Shown here: piece by piece, positions 12,385-24,451 of the stretch
Layout of the letters: each line of letters begins with the position of its first letter
How positions within the stretch are numbered: the stretch's first letter is position 1
Assembly: GCA_026225945.1 (NCBI GenBank)
Contig: JAMJFZ010001258.1
Location: 4,447,501 to 4,511,500, forward strand
Source of the DNA: Cricetomys ansorgei
Taxonomy: Eukaryota > Chordata > Mammalia > Rodentia > Nesomyidae
Reading direction: 5' to 3'
DNA length: 64,000 bases
Made by a program: the position numbers and the translations under genes
Notes under the pieces: model-generated
What the model was told of the DNA's origin: nothing
The model's input: the letters and a program-made list of their open reading frames with translations, nothing else
Databases searched by the model: none

Positions 12385-12690
12385 CTCCGTGAGACAGGGT
12401 GTCGTATTCTATACCGCAGGCTGGCCCAGCACACTCTATGTAGTGCAGTCTGGCCTTGAACTCGCTGCAACCTTGGTGCCCCAGCTTGGGCAACACCACA
12501 CCCAGCACTGGGGATTACAGAAAACTCTGGGGAGACCGCTCAGACTACAGCACAGGCTTTGGTTGATTTGTTTCGTTCTCCTTTTGCTTTGAGAGAAGGT
12601 CTCACTACGTGGCCCTGGTTGGCTAGGAATTCACAAGGTAGGTCAGGCTGGTTCCGAACTTACGGAGATTCAGCCTCACATCATACATAT
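12385..12690 (-). mobile_element. Two B1-type SINE remnants
   Basis: GTAGTGCAGTCTGGCCTTG followed by AACTCGCTGC (to about 12510), and AGAAGGTCTCACTACGTGGC with CAGGCTGGTTCCGAAC (12585-12690), are antisense B1 bodies. Confidence 0.65.
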
Positions 12691-13039
12691 TTTTAAAAGT
12701 TCTTACAAGTTCAGTTAAAAACTCAGCCCTTCATCCCGACAGTCCAGTGAGGCAACTGCATTCCAGTCTGCTGCTGCCAGGAACACAGGGGCTCTTTCCC
12801 AACTCTCCAGGGAGGGGGCGAGGCTTCCTCCATGGAGGGGTCAGGCTTCATTCAGTTTCCCATCCTGTCCTCAGCTACCTGTGCTGAAGTCTACCTGACT
12901 GGGCACATGTGGTCAGGAGGCGGGCACTCTCCTCTGCCCTGCCCTCCTTGGTGGGATGTAGGTCTACTGGAGGAAAAGCACCCTTGGAAAATGGGGTTCA
13001 GTTCTCAAGGAAACAGTTTCATGCCAGGAGAAGTGAATG

Positions 13040-13375
13040 AATCAACTAAAGCGTGGCACATCCGGGTAGTGGGACGAGCCAAAGCCCTGGAAAGCCTGGG
13101 AGGGAACGTGAATGAATGTTACTGTGTTTGGGGAGCCAATTTGAAAAGGCTCCACACTGTATAATTCCGTTTAGCATTCTGGAAAAAGCAAAATCTAAAC
13201 CGTGGGCCCAGTGTGAAGGGCAGTGGTCACAGGGATTAGGGGAAGGAGGGCTGGGTGCGGCACAGAGGGTGTTAGGACAGTGACATTCTGTGCAACCGTA
13301 ATGGAAGACAGCATACTCGCCGAACCCATAAAATGGATAGCACCAAGAGTGTACCCTAAATTGTAAACCTTGGGG
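13040..13375 (+). mobile_element. Ancient L1 (L1M-type) 3' end relic
   Basis: GGCTCCACACTGTATAATTC, CATTCTGGAAAAAGCAAAAT, GGTCACAGGGATTAGGGG and CACCAAGAGTGTACCCTAAA follow the L1M 3' region in order. Confidence 0.75.
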
Positions 13376-13379
13376 AGCC

Positions 13380-14810
13380 TAATGTGTGAGGGGCTTGTGA
13401 GCTGGTTTTAACACATGAGACACAGCCCTGAGTTGGGGGGTTGCGTGTGTGGGGTGACCAGAAGCAGGTGGGCGGGGCGTGGCTGCAAGGTCACAGTGTC
13501 TCAGGGATTGCAGTGTGGTAGGTTCTTTTGAACCAGTTCACGTTCTGTCTGCCCTATTCCTTCGGGATCATTTCTAGAGACTTTAAATGGTTAAAAGCAA
13601 TTTTCACCAGCCATGGTTATTCACTAGGAAGAGGGACCTCGGGGCCCCTCGTGCCTCATTCGGGAGGCACACTTCACTTCCAACGCTTTCGATCCTGTCT
13701 ATAAAAGGCTCTGTTGGGTCTTGGCTTTACAACCTCAGGTAGCTGTGCACAGCTCGGGAAGGGCTGGAAAGAGGACCAGGAAGATGCCACAGTGGGCGAG
13801 CATGTGGGGAATTCCTATTGAAGGAGCTAAAATGATCAGCCTTAAACACATGGCTTAAGTAAGGTCATAAAGATCTAGCATACATGTTCATTGAATAACA
13901 AACCAATGGAATCATGATACAGGGCAAAGCACATGGATTAGAGCCAAGAAACAGTTTCCTGGCAGGCTGGGCTGTGCTTCCCAGAAGTTTCCAGAATAGC
14001 CTTTTAAAGCAGGATAGACCCTTATCTTGCTAGGGCTAATCCCACAGTAACAGAACTGTAATTCTTTCATTCCCACTCAACCCAGTAGAATTTGATGGAG
14101 ACGTTTGCTAAAGTAAACTCCTTAAATGACCTCAGGAATGGATGTTCACGTCCAACCCTAACCTACAGCAGAAACATCCAAGAATTTCTGAAAGCTGGTA
14201 ATAGTGAGATGCAAGAAAACCAAAGAAGGTTCTCGGCCAAGGAAGTGTTCAGCTCTTCCTTGAGGTTAAATAAATACAAGCAGCTGTTTTTTCTTCCTTG
14301 GCTTTCTACAGGCTGGCCTGGGCATGCCACTTAGGGACAGGAGGGCAGGGCATCCAGTCACACCAGCCCTGGCAAGACTTGGGATTCCGAGGCCCTGTCC
14401 GCTTCCTGAACATGACTAAGCCATTGTGTCTCTAGTTCCAGGATGGGGAGATAAACTACACTTTAAATATTTATTCTTCTTATCTTGTCTATTCTAATAA
14501 GGATTTGGTTGAGGTGACATTTCAAATGAAGTGCTAAATATAGAACAATTTCAATTTACACACAGAGAGATTATTCAAGGGATGATTCTTTTCAGATTCA
14601 GATCATCAGCACTGGGGGAAATGGGCGCTTCTCACGTGTTGGCGGGCGATCACAGAGCTCAGCCTTGCCCAGGGGAGCCCCTCTGCTTTTGGCAGGGACT
14701 CCTTCAGTAAGAGAAGCAACTGCAGACACACCATACAGCAACGTACTCTACATGCTTCTCTAAGACTGAAGTTAAAATAACTCACAGCACACTTTAAAAT
14801 ATGTATAACT
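13380..14810. other. Intergenic; nothing recognised
   Basis: No supported gene. A short open frame at 14092-14334 lacks any recognisable domain or splice context. Confidence 0.5.
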
Positions 14811-14814
14811 TAAT

Positions 14815-14992
14815 TTTACTTTATGTTCACTGGTATTTTGCCTGCATGTATGTCTGTATGAGGGTGTCAGAAGCCATGGAACTGGAGTTATAGACTGGTG
14901 TGAGCTGCCATGTGGGTGCTGGGAATTGAACCGGCGTCCTCTGGAACAGCAGCCAGTGCTCTTAACCACTGAGCCATTGCTCTAGTCCCTCA
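14815..14992 (-). mobile_element. B3/B2-family SINE
   Basis: The reverse complement reads AGAGCAATGGCTCAGTGGTT with AAGAGCACTGGCTGCTG and GTTCAATTCCCAGCACCC, the tRNA-derived head of B2/B3. Confidence 0.9.
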
Positions 14993-14999
14993 CAATACT

Positions 15000-16065
15000 T
15001 TTAAAATTATTGTTTGCAGAGTTTGGTACACACATGCAAATTGTACATACCTGCATACACACGTTTACACACACGTGAAGATAATCACACAGCATGCATA
15101 CACATAATCCATGTGTCTGTCACAACAGAGCTGGAAGCATGCTTTAAGAGTCATGGAGATGTCTCCAAACTAAAAAGCTAAACCTTACAGGAACAACAAT
15201 ATTTCAGACCCTAAAGTGCTTTGTCTGTTTCATTTCTGTGGTGCTGCGGACTGAATCTAAGAGCACATGCTAGGTCAGCATGTTGCTGCCGAGCTGCATC
15301 TGAAGCCCCTAGAAGTACTCTGATGAACAGCAAGTGACACTCCTTGGTGGGACTCTTCTCTCATTTAGTTTTATTAGACTGATTTTAAAATGGACGTGAA
15401 GCAATCCCTTTGTTTACGCTAAGGTGTACCATCCCTCTTGGAAAATAACTAGCTGGTCTCTGCGTGTGCCTGGGTGCCGTGGCTTCACACCGGGAAGGGC
15501 AGATTTCAGAGGAGCTGAAGACAGCGGCCTGTTACTCCGTAAGCCCACTGGCTAGAGCTAGCCAGGTAGCAACCAGCTCACAATGTGACGGAAGATTAGA
15601 TGGGTTCCAGTGCCTTCGTTAAATAAATCAGTCATAGTAAAGAGCAATACGCTCACAAATCTGTCAGATAACATCATTATAGTTGAAAATGACATAATCT
15701 TTTTCTTTTTTAAAGGTTTCATTTCATCAAGCTTTTAAACTACCCTGGCTAGTTTTTGGTACATAAGGACATTTCAAATATTTTCATCAATGATCCATAA
15801 AGAAAATAAAGGAAGAGTGAATGCCTCTCTTCTTAAGACCCTTCTGACTGAAGTTTCTCACCAAGTAATATATGAGTATGTGTATACATATATTATATCT
15901 GATATAAATTGGATTATCTAGAGGTTGGGGTCACACAGAGTTACCTCTAGTAACGAGACTACACTTGGTTAACAAAAGGTGCTCAATTCTGAGTCCTATT
16001 AAAATGCTAAGTGTAATACTCGAGTTGGTTTACAGTGGGTATCTCGTTCTTAAGAATGGTACCCT
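15000..16065. other. Intergenic; nothing recognised
   Basis: AT-rich, no gene or nameable repeat. Confidence 0.5.
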
Positions 16066-16069
16066 GGGC

Positions 16070-16475
16070 AGGATGGATGGTTCGGGGGGTGCAGTGCTTA
16101 CCATGCAAGCGTGAAGCCCGGAGCTCTGATCTGCCGCACTCACACAGATGCCCAGGGGGTGCAGCGGCCCACCTGAAATCCCAGCACCTGGGAGGCAGAG
16201 ATGGCTTACTCAGAGCAAGCTGGTTAGCAACGCTAGCCAGCGCCGCGTGCTACCCAGTGAGCCTGCTTGTGAGGTGGAGTGTGATCAAGGAAGACACCTA
16301 CGTCAACCTGTGGCCTACACACGCTCCCACATGTGCACACGGACACCCCCCCAGCTCACGTACCCACTCCACACACGCACCTCCTCACACCACACACATG
16401 TGGACACACCCCAACACAACCGTATACCGTCACACATATAGGCATGCATTCACTCACACGTGCACACCACAAGCA
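16070..16475 (+). mobile_element. B4-like composite SINE with CA-rich tail
   Basis: A tRNA-type head (GTGCAGTGCTTACCATGCAA) is followed by a B1-like block (CTGAAATCCCAGCACCTGGG) and the typical GGAAGACACCTACGTCAACC ... CACATGTGCACAC tail. Confidence 0.75.
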
Positions 16476-17139
16476 CAAATAAAATAAAATACTACCTTAC
16501 AAAGTGGTAGGGAGTAAAGCACAGATTACTCTTTTGGAATCCAGCTGAACAGGCTTGTCCTTGTATATTCCAAAGCAGTGTATTCTTAATGGTTCAGAAG
16601 CTGAGGTTGGCTGGTTCCACTCCCCACCGAGGTGGTAAATCCTTGGGCCAACTACAACAGAGTAAATAAAGTCATCCACTGCCAGAAAACTCAGAGTCTT
16701 GAGCCTTCTCAGTTCTTAATCACCTTTCTTGTCTAATCCTAAAATAAATCTGGGCAGCACTAATCTATGATAAACCTAGCCGTTCAGACAGGAAGCTGGC
16801 TGCTGGGGCAGGTAGCGCATGGCTCGGGTCGGCCGTCTGCGACGTGGCTGCGGCTTTATGTGGCAGGCAGGCTAGACTCATGTCTTCCGTGCACACCCCC
16901 GTGAGGCCGACTCCCCCGCAACAAGCATCTGCTCCTGTGGTTTCTCACGTCGCGCCTGCGTTCTTCCCCAGGTGCACAGGTGAGCCGTGTGAGTGTGGGA
17001 AACAGTGTCTCTCACTTCACTTGGTGCTGAAAGCCACACAGAAACTCACAGGGCAGGAAGGACTAGCTCCTCTGCGCTGGCCTCCACACACCTAGTTTGC
17101 GGTGCCCTACCGCTTTCTGGTTTTTCTATTCTTATATGT

Positions 17140-17182
17140 GTGTGTATATATATCACATATATCACATATATATTCACATGTA
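17140..17182. repeat. TATATATCACA short tandem repeat
   Basis: Repeated TATATCACATATA units. Confidence 0.8.
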
Positions 17183-18087
17183 CGGGTGTATTTTCACACA
17201 CCTATCTCGGTAGGCACTCCTTGCTTCGAACAATCCCAATATGCAGTTTCAGCTTCTATGGTGCAAATGACACCGGTCTCTAAGAACACAGTCCGAATTT
17301 CAGACCCTAACTTCACTGTTGTCTGTGTCCACAAACCACTAGGTAACACGTGCCCCACAGTCAGAAGCCGGTAGTGTCACTTCTTCCGAAGGCTGCTAGT
17401 GAATGGCCACTGCACCTCTGACTCATTTCATTCACAGACAGCAATGCAAGCAGCTGCGCGGCCTGTCTCCTGGTGACAATGCCCGTGACAGCTAACAAAA
17501 GTGGCGAGCCAGAAAAGGGAAGTGGCCAACCCACACACACCCACTGCAGAGCTCTGGTCACAGAACAGCAATAGTCCCCGCGACCGTGGCGGTTCTCTGC
17601 GGTTTCAGGTTGCCTGGTCATTTGCGTGCTGCCCACGCAGGGTTTCGCTGGCCTCCATCGTGTGGTTCTTGTGCCTGGGCCTCCCGTCACAAGGAATTCT
17701 GGTGTGTGCTACGAGATTTCTGGCTCGCGCCATCAACATTTTCGTCATCTTGCATAACTGCAAAGCGAAAATCTGTTTATGGCTGTACACATGCGCACGC
17801 ACGGTTGGCTTCAAAAACTAAAAATGGAATATACATGTGTATTCTGAAACATGTTTGAATAATTGAGTACAGGCACATATCTGTGGTTATTTTCAATGGC
17901 CATTGCAGTTTACCGAACGGAGGAGCTAGCGCTTACTTACCATTTCACTACTGCTGGATATTAGGCTATTTATGTTTGCTATTTTGTTTTAACACGCTAA
18001 CACAATTTTATGTATGTATCCAAGCCTTCTACTGAATCGATTTCCACAAGTGAAGTACTGTATCGTTCCTGCTGAGACAGAAGGATC

Positions 18088-18383
18088 AGTGCGGTTGCAT
18101 GCCCACGGTGTCATCTCCCCAAGGAAGACAAGGAGGCATATTCACATGTGCAAACTCTGCCAGGCCTCAGCAGAGGGAACCACCATCACGGCCGTCATGG
18201 CCAGTGCCACACATGACTGTGGAGCCCTGATCAACTGAGCTCAGGTGTTTTACTGATCCAGAACTCCTCAGGTGCAGACCAACACCTGCAAACAATACAA
18301 AATGCTAAGACCTAGGTAGACCCTCACCTAACACCGCATAGAACAATTATTTTATACATAACTAAAAATAAACTTCAACATTT
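18088..18383 (-). repeat. 3' LTR of the same element
   Basis: Shares CCCCAAGGAAGACAAGGAGG, AATACAAAATGCTAAG and CATAACTAAAAATAAACTTC with the 5' copy. The low-coordinate end appears degraded. Confidence 0.65.
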
Positions 18384-18611
18384 CCCCTTTTCTGTATCAG
18401 AAAAATTGCTTTACTTTACAACAAAAATTAACACTACACCAGCAAAACTATTTACAAGAGGAACAACCAAAGGGTTGCTAATGCACAGGACCCAATGAAA
18501 CCAAACATCTATCAAGCTTTCACAATGTCTGTGGACAGCAGAAAAACATTATCAATGTCTGATTATCTGGAATTCATTCACAATCTTCTGGGCTCCTCCA
18601 AAGGGCTTGGG

Positions 18612-19464
18612 TCACTTCTCTAGCTCTGCCCTCTGCAGCACACACAGCTTGTCCTCCAGGTTCTGGCTGGCTCTACTCCACGCCTGCTGCTGCTCTTGAT
18701 GGTCGTCCCACGGTACTGGCATCTTCAGAACACTGGGGTCCCTTGTGCAACTGGGCTGCATTTTCACCAATAGCCTCTCCTGGGCTCTCTTCATGGTGCC
18801 AACTTCTTTACATGACCTTTCATCTGGGCCTTCAACTACTGTAGAGGTTGTACCCTCATCAATGGCCTCTCCTGGCCCCTTCAAAACCAGTAACATCTGG
18901 ATGACTCTTACAGTACCAAGTTCAGCTGTCAGCATAAGATATAACCTCTGCCAGTTCTGGAAGACAGCTTCTGTGCTGACCCTGAGGAAATACTTTCCAG
19001 ATTTTAAGAAAGAGTCTGGTTTACTGGAAAAATAACTCGTCACTTTGTCTGCAGGAAGGGTAGGTGGAGTTCTAATCACCATCTGGACAGCTTGTCTTTT
19101 TCTTAGGTTTGCAGAAACAAACAAACAACAACAACAAAAAACTGGTCAGTTTAACTAAGAGGCTTTTTGGCTTCCATGACAGCAGGGGTCCTGGGCCTGT
19201 GGGAAGAATTGCCAGTTGAAACATTCTGATAATTTGGCGTTCCTTCTCACCACTGCTACAGGTAAACATACAACCCCTTCCATAGACCTCAAACACAACA
19301 TCTTGAGCTTCACACACATACAACACAGGTATCAGAAAACTCATTTTGTGAAACAGCACACCACCTCCAGCAAAAGGGTGCATCGGCTCCATGATCAGGA
19401 CAAGTAGTAAGAACCTTGCTTTTTCCTGCTCCCAGCTGAATTCTTTATTTCTAAGGGCCTCCAT
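18612..19464 (-). pseudogene. Broken ORF pair inside the LTR element; origin unknown
   Basis: Two overlapping minus-strand frames: 19464-19072 (starts at ATGGAGGCCC in a fair Kozak context) and 19124-18612. The change of frame falls at a (TTG)n/(TTTG)n tract (19118-19141), suggesting that one original frame was broken by slippage. The second part contains SGKYFLRVSTEAVFQNWQRL, faintly like the YYLxL...FQFWxRLxxIL segment of GARIN/FAM71-type domains. That resemblance is weak and unproven. I recognise no retroviral protein. It may be a captured host sequence or an unrecognised gag-like relic. Confidence 0.3.
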
Positions 19465-19678
19465 TCTGTGGCTCTTACTTCAGAGATTTCCCCCTCACTT
19501 AATTTTCTCTTCATAGAGATGTATTTCCTTCCTCACTCTCCTCTTCCTTCAGGAGACTTCTACTCATTACTTTTGTGTATATAATCTCTGTCCTCTAGGA
19601 GCTGCCCTGAGTGTACTTTACCGGACTCTGAGGTCTGGAGTTTCTTGTTCTTTCTTGTCTCCGTGGTAGATTAGCTAG

Positions 19679-20024
19679 TGTGATGTCATGCCCCACGTTG
19701 GTATGACATTTGTAGTTGTATGTCTATGGTGGTGTCTCCCCAAGGAAGACAAGGAGGCATATTCATATGTGAAAACTCTGCCAGACCTCAGCAGAGGGAC
19801 CCACCATCATGGCCAGCACCACACTTGACAATGGAACCCTGAGCAGCCAAGCTCAGGTATTTCTATTGATCCAGAACTCATCAGGTGCAGATCATAATCA
19901 ATCAAACATCCCCCACAGAAACCCAACACCTTCAGACAATACAAAATGCTAAGTTCTAGAGAGCCCGTCATCCAATACTGCATAAAACAATTATTTTATA
20001 CATAACTAAAAATAAACTTCCACA
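19679..20024 (-). repeat. 5' LTR of the 18.1-20.0 kb element
   Basis: Minus strand runs from TGTGGAAG to about CATGACATCACA, a TG...CA pair. It matches the 18.1 kb copy over about 280 bases, including CAAGGAAGACAAGGAGGCAT on the plus strand. Confidence 0.65.
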
Positions 20025-20529
20025 ACAGATCAATGAGTTCTAGGTCAGGCTAGGTAATATAGTGAGACCCTATCTGTAAAAGAAAGGTATTCACTTTTGT
20101 GGTGGTCACAACAGAAATCTGCACCACAACGAGATGACACCTTATGAATAAGGGTCAAAAATTCAATTTTGACAGGGCAGGGTTGGAGAGCTTGAGGGCC
20201 CCCTGATTCTCATGCACAGTACTACTGGTGCAATCGGTGTGGCCTCTGGACACATGGCCAGGTTGGAAATGGATCACTCATTGTTTAACGCAGCTGCTGT
20301 GCTTGGGCGTCCCTATGCACCTGGTTAACAATGAGCCATTATGTAGCAGTGGGGTGAATCCCTGCTTCTTGATTCCAGAGAGAGCATCATAATCCCATGC
20401 TGATGAAAAATTTCCAACTGGTATATTTTTATCTATAATTTATAATGGTGTTTCACATATTGCACCTATTCTGTAAGTCTAAATGTCTATAAGACATATT
20501 CTGTCTTATGCTTTGAGTTTTCATTTCTT

Positions 20530-20845
20530 CACTCTGGTGGTTTGAATGAGAATTACTTGAGCACCTGTTAGTGGCGTTGCTTGGGGAGGCTGGAACTTTG
20601 GGGCGGTGGAGCTTGCTGGAGGAAGTGTGTCACTGTTTGACCACTCTGAGTGTTTATCCTCTTGCTGCCTGTTTGCTTTCCCCCCCTTGTGTTTTCAAAA
20701 GAGTGAGCACTCAGTCCCTGCTCTGGCTGCCACGCCTCCTCGATACAGCGGACTCCTGTAACAGGGAACCATGATCCCAAATAAACTCTTCCTCCTGTTA
20801 GCTGCCTTGGTCGTGGTGTTTACCATGCAACAGGATGTAACTCAT
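20530..20845 (+). mobile_element. ORR1-type MaLR LTR
   Basis: Begins TGGTGGTTTGAATGAGAAT and ends near AATAAACTCTTCCTCC ... GTCGTGGTGTTTACCATGCA, the standard ORR1 head and tail; the middle is shortened. Confidence 0.85.
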
Positions 20846-21079
20846 GCACTTGGCTTTCGATTTCTGTCCACTTCTGTTATATAGACGCTTACGGTTTTGA
20901 TATAGTCATACATACCAATCCTTCCAATCATCGCTTTTGGGTCTAGTAATTTTCAGGAATGACATTCTCCAACTGAACACTACTGTGTTCTTCATCTTCT
21001 GTCCTTTTGGTAATTTCTTTAAAGTCATTAATTCCTTTCAAATTCTTATATAGTTTAGGTAGAGCTCAAACTCCCCCAC

Positions 21080-21300
21080 ACCACATATTTCCCAGAATCA
21101 CTTAGTGACTAGATCCCCCTTTCCCAGTTCAGTGTATAAAAAAATCTGCCTGCATGACTCCATGCTTCCCACCATGATGATAATGGGCTAAACCTTTCAA
21201 ACTGTAAGCAAGCCTCAGTGAAACACTTTCCTTTATAAGAGTTTCTGTGCTCAGTGTCTCTTCGCAGCAACAGAGCACTGAATAAGGTGTCAGGTGTCTT
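21080..21300 (+). mobile_element. MaLR LTR 3' part
   Basis: CACCATGATGATAATGGGCT ... AACTGTAAGCAAGCC ... CAGCAACAGAGCACTGAATA follows the MaLR LTR end. Confidence 0.6.
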
Positions 21301-21929
21301 CCTTAATTGCTCTCCACTTTATTTACTGAGGTAGGGTCTCTCCTGAATCCAGAGCACCCCAATTTAGCTAGTGAAGCTAGCTGCGTGCCCAGTGGATACC
21401 CTATCTCTGCCTCTGGGGTCACAGCAGGTCACATGTTAAGAGTAGAAAAAAAATTCTGGTTAAGAGAATGGATTCTGGGTGGAGACCTAACATTCCAGCT
21501 GGGCTGGGTCAATCACTCTAAGCACCGCCCCCAAGGTGGTTCACCTTAAGCCATGCTAAAGAGATGGGCAGAATAATGAGCTCTCTGATGAGAGGCTGCA
21601 CTTTTTCCTTCCCAGAATCCCTGACATTCTGTACTGGTTTATGAGCCATAGGTACACAAAGGTCAAAAGTCTGCTGGCTTTAATTATCCAGAAAAAGCGA
21701 GCTTTTCCACTCTTCTCCTTTCTAAGTGTGCTTCCTGATACTTTTCCGACACTTTGGGCGCCCTGTTCCCTAAAGCTTCCCTCCCTCCATGTGGCCATTT
21801 GTACAGGATGTCTGCCCATGCCAGCTCCAATGCCCCTCCCCATTCTCCTCCTCCATGTAGCTGCTGAGAACAACACTTGCCTGCGCTGGAGTTCTCTTTT
21901 AAACTCTACTAAGTGTCCCCATGCTTCCA

Positions 21930-22085
21930 TTTGAGTGCATCCACAAGTCCTCTGATAGTGAGACTAAGAACCCCAAGAGAGGACCCTGACCCCTCTGCCA
22001 TCCGCACCAGCTCGGTTGTTACGTGGGCACAGGGACCCACACTCCCAGCTTTATCCACCAAGCTACTTCTCCAGCCCCAGCTTAC
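21930..22085 (-). mobile_element. Possible B2/B3-type SINE remnant
   Basis: Ends TACTTCTCCAGCCCCAGC, like the antisense head of B2/B3; the remainder is diverged. Confidence 0.3.
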
Positions 22086-22167
22086 AGGTTTCTAAGTAGT
22101 AAAATTAGCGATACACTTAAAACACTAGACATATTAAGGACAGAAACACAACTTTAGAGAGAAAATA

Positions 22168-22173
22168 TTTATT
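22168..22173 (-). terminator. Candidate distal polyadenylation signal at edge of repeat-poor flank
   Basis: Minus-strand AATAAA followed after about 20 bases by a G/T-rich stretch. It coincides with the point where the repeat-poor flank ends and SINE-containing DNA resumes (about 22085 and below). Confidence 0.4.
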
Positions 22174-22588
22174 TCATGAAAAAGGTACAAAGCTCTGGAA
22201 AAGAGGTTTCCATTTCCACCTACAGCAGAAACACCCCTTGCTTCCCAAGACCCTAGGCATCACAATTCTTTTGAGCTAGTGAAGGACATCTAACACTGCA
22301 TAAAAATATATTAATCCATCCACATTAAACACTTAAAATGCACAGCAAGTACATTGTTTTTTATCTAAAGCCTGTCTAGAAATATCAGTATCTGAGCTAG
22401 GACACTGGTTTCCACTGCACTGTTTATGCTCGAGGTCAGAACGGCGGACCACCTCTAGTCTCACAAGTGAAACTGAATTTCATCCACACGGGACGGGAGA
22501 GCCGCTGGTGTGGCATGGCTGTGAAACACGCTGAACGGGTGACAGATGGCAACCTGTTACACGGCAAATGCGAGGTGAAGACAGCAGC

Positions 22589-22636
22589 GGCTCTGCACGG
22601 CTCTGCACGGCTCTGCACGGCTCTGCACGGCTCTGG
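22589..22636. repeat. 10-base tandem repeat (CTCTGCACGG), about 4.7 copies
   Basis: Four perfect CTCTGCACGG units plus a partial one, inside the proposed distal 3' UTR. Confidence 0.95.
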
Positions 22637-24445
22637 CTCCCAGGACGGACCTAACGCTGCACCATCAGCCTGTGTGCCATCAGCAAGCTCAGCTTCAGAG
22701 CAGGGAGGTTAATCTGAAGTCTTACAGGGTCTTCCCCACCCCCGCTTTGAAAACTGAGAAATTATAGAAAAATGGTCATCGTAACAGCTCTTTCCCCATC
22801 CACAGCTCTCCGTGGAGCCCTGGCTCCTCGCACAGGCTCCATGGGAACGCCAGCTGCTCCTGAGGATTAGGCTGAGGAGCTGAGAAGAGGCGCTGGACTT
22901 GGCTCTGCAGGTGAACTGTGATGACATCACAGGCAGCGTTAACAATACCTTTCTACTCTATGCAAACAAAGCCATCTCATGTTTCTGGGGAAACTAGAAA
23001 TAAGAATGACTGATTTTAAAAGAGAAGACTGCTCAATGGCTGTGTTAGGGACTTGTGTATCTTTGCCCTCATCAGTACAGCTTATTGATTGTTTTGTCTT
23101 ATTTCTCTCAACATATTTTCTCTTAAAACTAGGTACAGAGTAAAAATCCCTGTAAACTGTCCATACCTCAGAGGGTTGATCTTGACCCTCCTTTTATTTT
23201 ATTTCAAGTGGAAAACTAACCAAGCACCCTACGAGTACCAACGGCTTGTCTCTACTCACAGCTCTGTCAGATTTACTATTTAAAAAAAGGAATGTTGCTC
23301 AAGTCCATTTCTTAGCCAGGACTATGAATTCACCGCGCCCAGACACCCTCAGAATACTCTGGTACAGGGCTGTAGGCTTAGCGTTCCCTCCCAGCTGGAG
23401 GCGGACGCGGACACAGGCAGCCGTGTGTCTGAAGGTGCTTGCAGCACTGTCCCCCGGGGCAGGAGGCTTCCACAGCACAGTGTCCACAGGCACACTGGAG
23501 GACACGCAGGGAGGAAAGGACACGCCAAACGAACACGAAGCAGGCACACATTCCACAGCGCAGGGTGTTAGCTGTCCCGCTCTAACCCTGACAATGATTA
23601 AACCCCAGCGGCACTGTAAGGCAAGAGCTACGCTGGAAAAGCCTGCCACAGGGCTGTGTCCTCCCAGCGCCCCCGAGAGCCAAGGCAGTGTCTACACAAG
23701 ACAGGATACGCAGAAGCAAGGCCTATTAGCCATAGAAAGCCTGTGGATTCATTATCCACGCCTCTAACTTTTATGACCACTCTTTCTAGTACCCTATTGC
23801 AAACTTTATTAAGCCAGGGTGAAACACTGACTTGGCGTGCTAATTCTCACTCTACGTTACACAGGTGCAAGATGAAAGGTATGTGACTCTCACTCTGTTG
23901 AGATCAGGCAGGCTTCACATGGACACCAGGATGGCTTCCATGACACAGGCAGTGGGTTCCTTGCCACGCCACTGCACTTAACAATGGGCAGACACTGCTC
24001 TGGGATGCCAGTAGAAACCATTGTGGCAGGCAGCGTTTTCCCTCATAATGCCAGGCTGACCTTGGGAAAAACTTCTGAGTCATTGGGATGCCTGAATGCC
24101 AGGACCTTTAAGGATGAGGAAGGCAGAGGACTTTACATTTCTATGCCTCACTTTTGGCTCACAAAACACACTGTCTCAAATAAGAGCAAACTTCTTAGGT
24201 CTGCACCAGCTTCCTTATGACAAGGCCTTAGTTTCCACCCACAGGCACCTGGTCAGTCCTCCGGAACTAACTGGTATCTGTACATATACCTGCAAAAACA
24301 AGCATACAAGCCACACAAACCAACAAAACAGAACTGTGGATAATGGCTGAAATGAAGGGCACCAAAAATCCTCTGGGAAACGATTATATATACCAATCCA
24401 AGCCCCAGGTGATAAGCCTATGAAAAGTCACGTAATTTAAGCAGC

Positions 24446-24451
24446 TTTATT
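24446..24451 (-). terminator. Candidate middle polyadenylation signal
   Basis: Minus-strand AATAAA in the context TTCAAATAAAGCTGCTT, 3.6 kb after the stop codon. Confidence 0.3.

Larger units (their letters stand above)
18088..20024 (-). mobile_element. LTR retroelement, minus orientation, with non-canonical interior
   Basis: Two diverged direct copies of about 300-345 bases flank a 1.3 kb interior. On the minus strand the upstream copy starts TGTGGAAGTTTATTTTTAG at 20024. The downstream copy starts TGTTGAAGTTTATTTTTAG at about 18383 and is directly preceded by AGAAAAGGGGAAA, a polypurine tract in the position expected for plus-strand priming. This fixes the orientation. No Gag, protease, RT or Env motif is visible inside. 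Family not identified; the outer end of the 3' LTR and any target duplication are unclear. Confidence 0.65.

Noticed and set aside
1..22000. Adrb1, the expected downstream neighbour of Nhlrc2 in mammals
   Set aside because: No GC-rich seven-transmembrane coding exon is present; the gene is probably further to the left.
23246..23767. Plus-strand frame of 173 codons in the repeat-poor flank
   Set aside because: Antisense to the proposed 3' UTR, low-complexity composition and no familiar domain.
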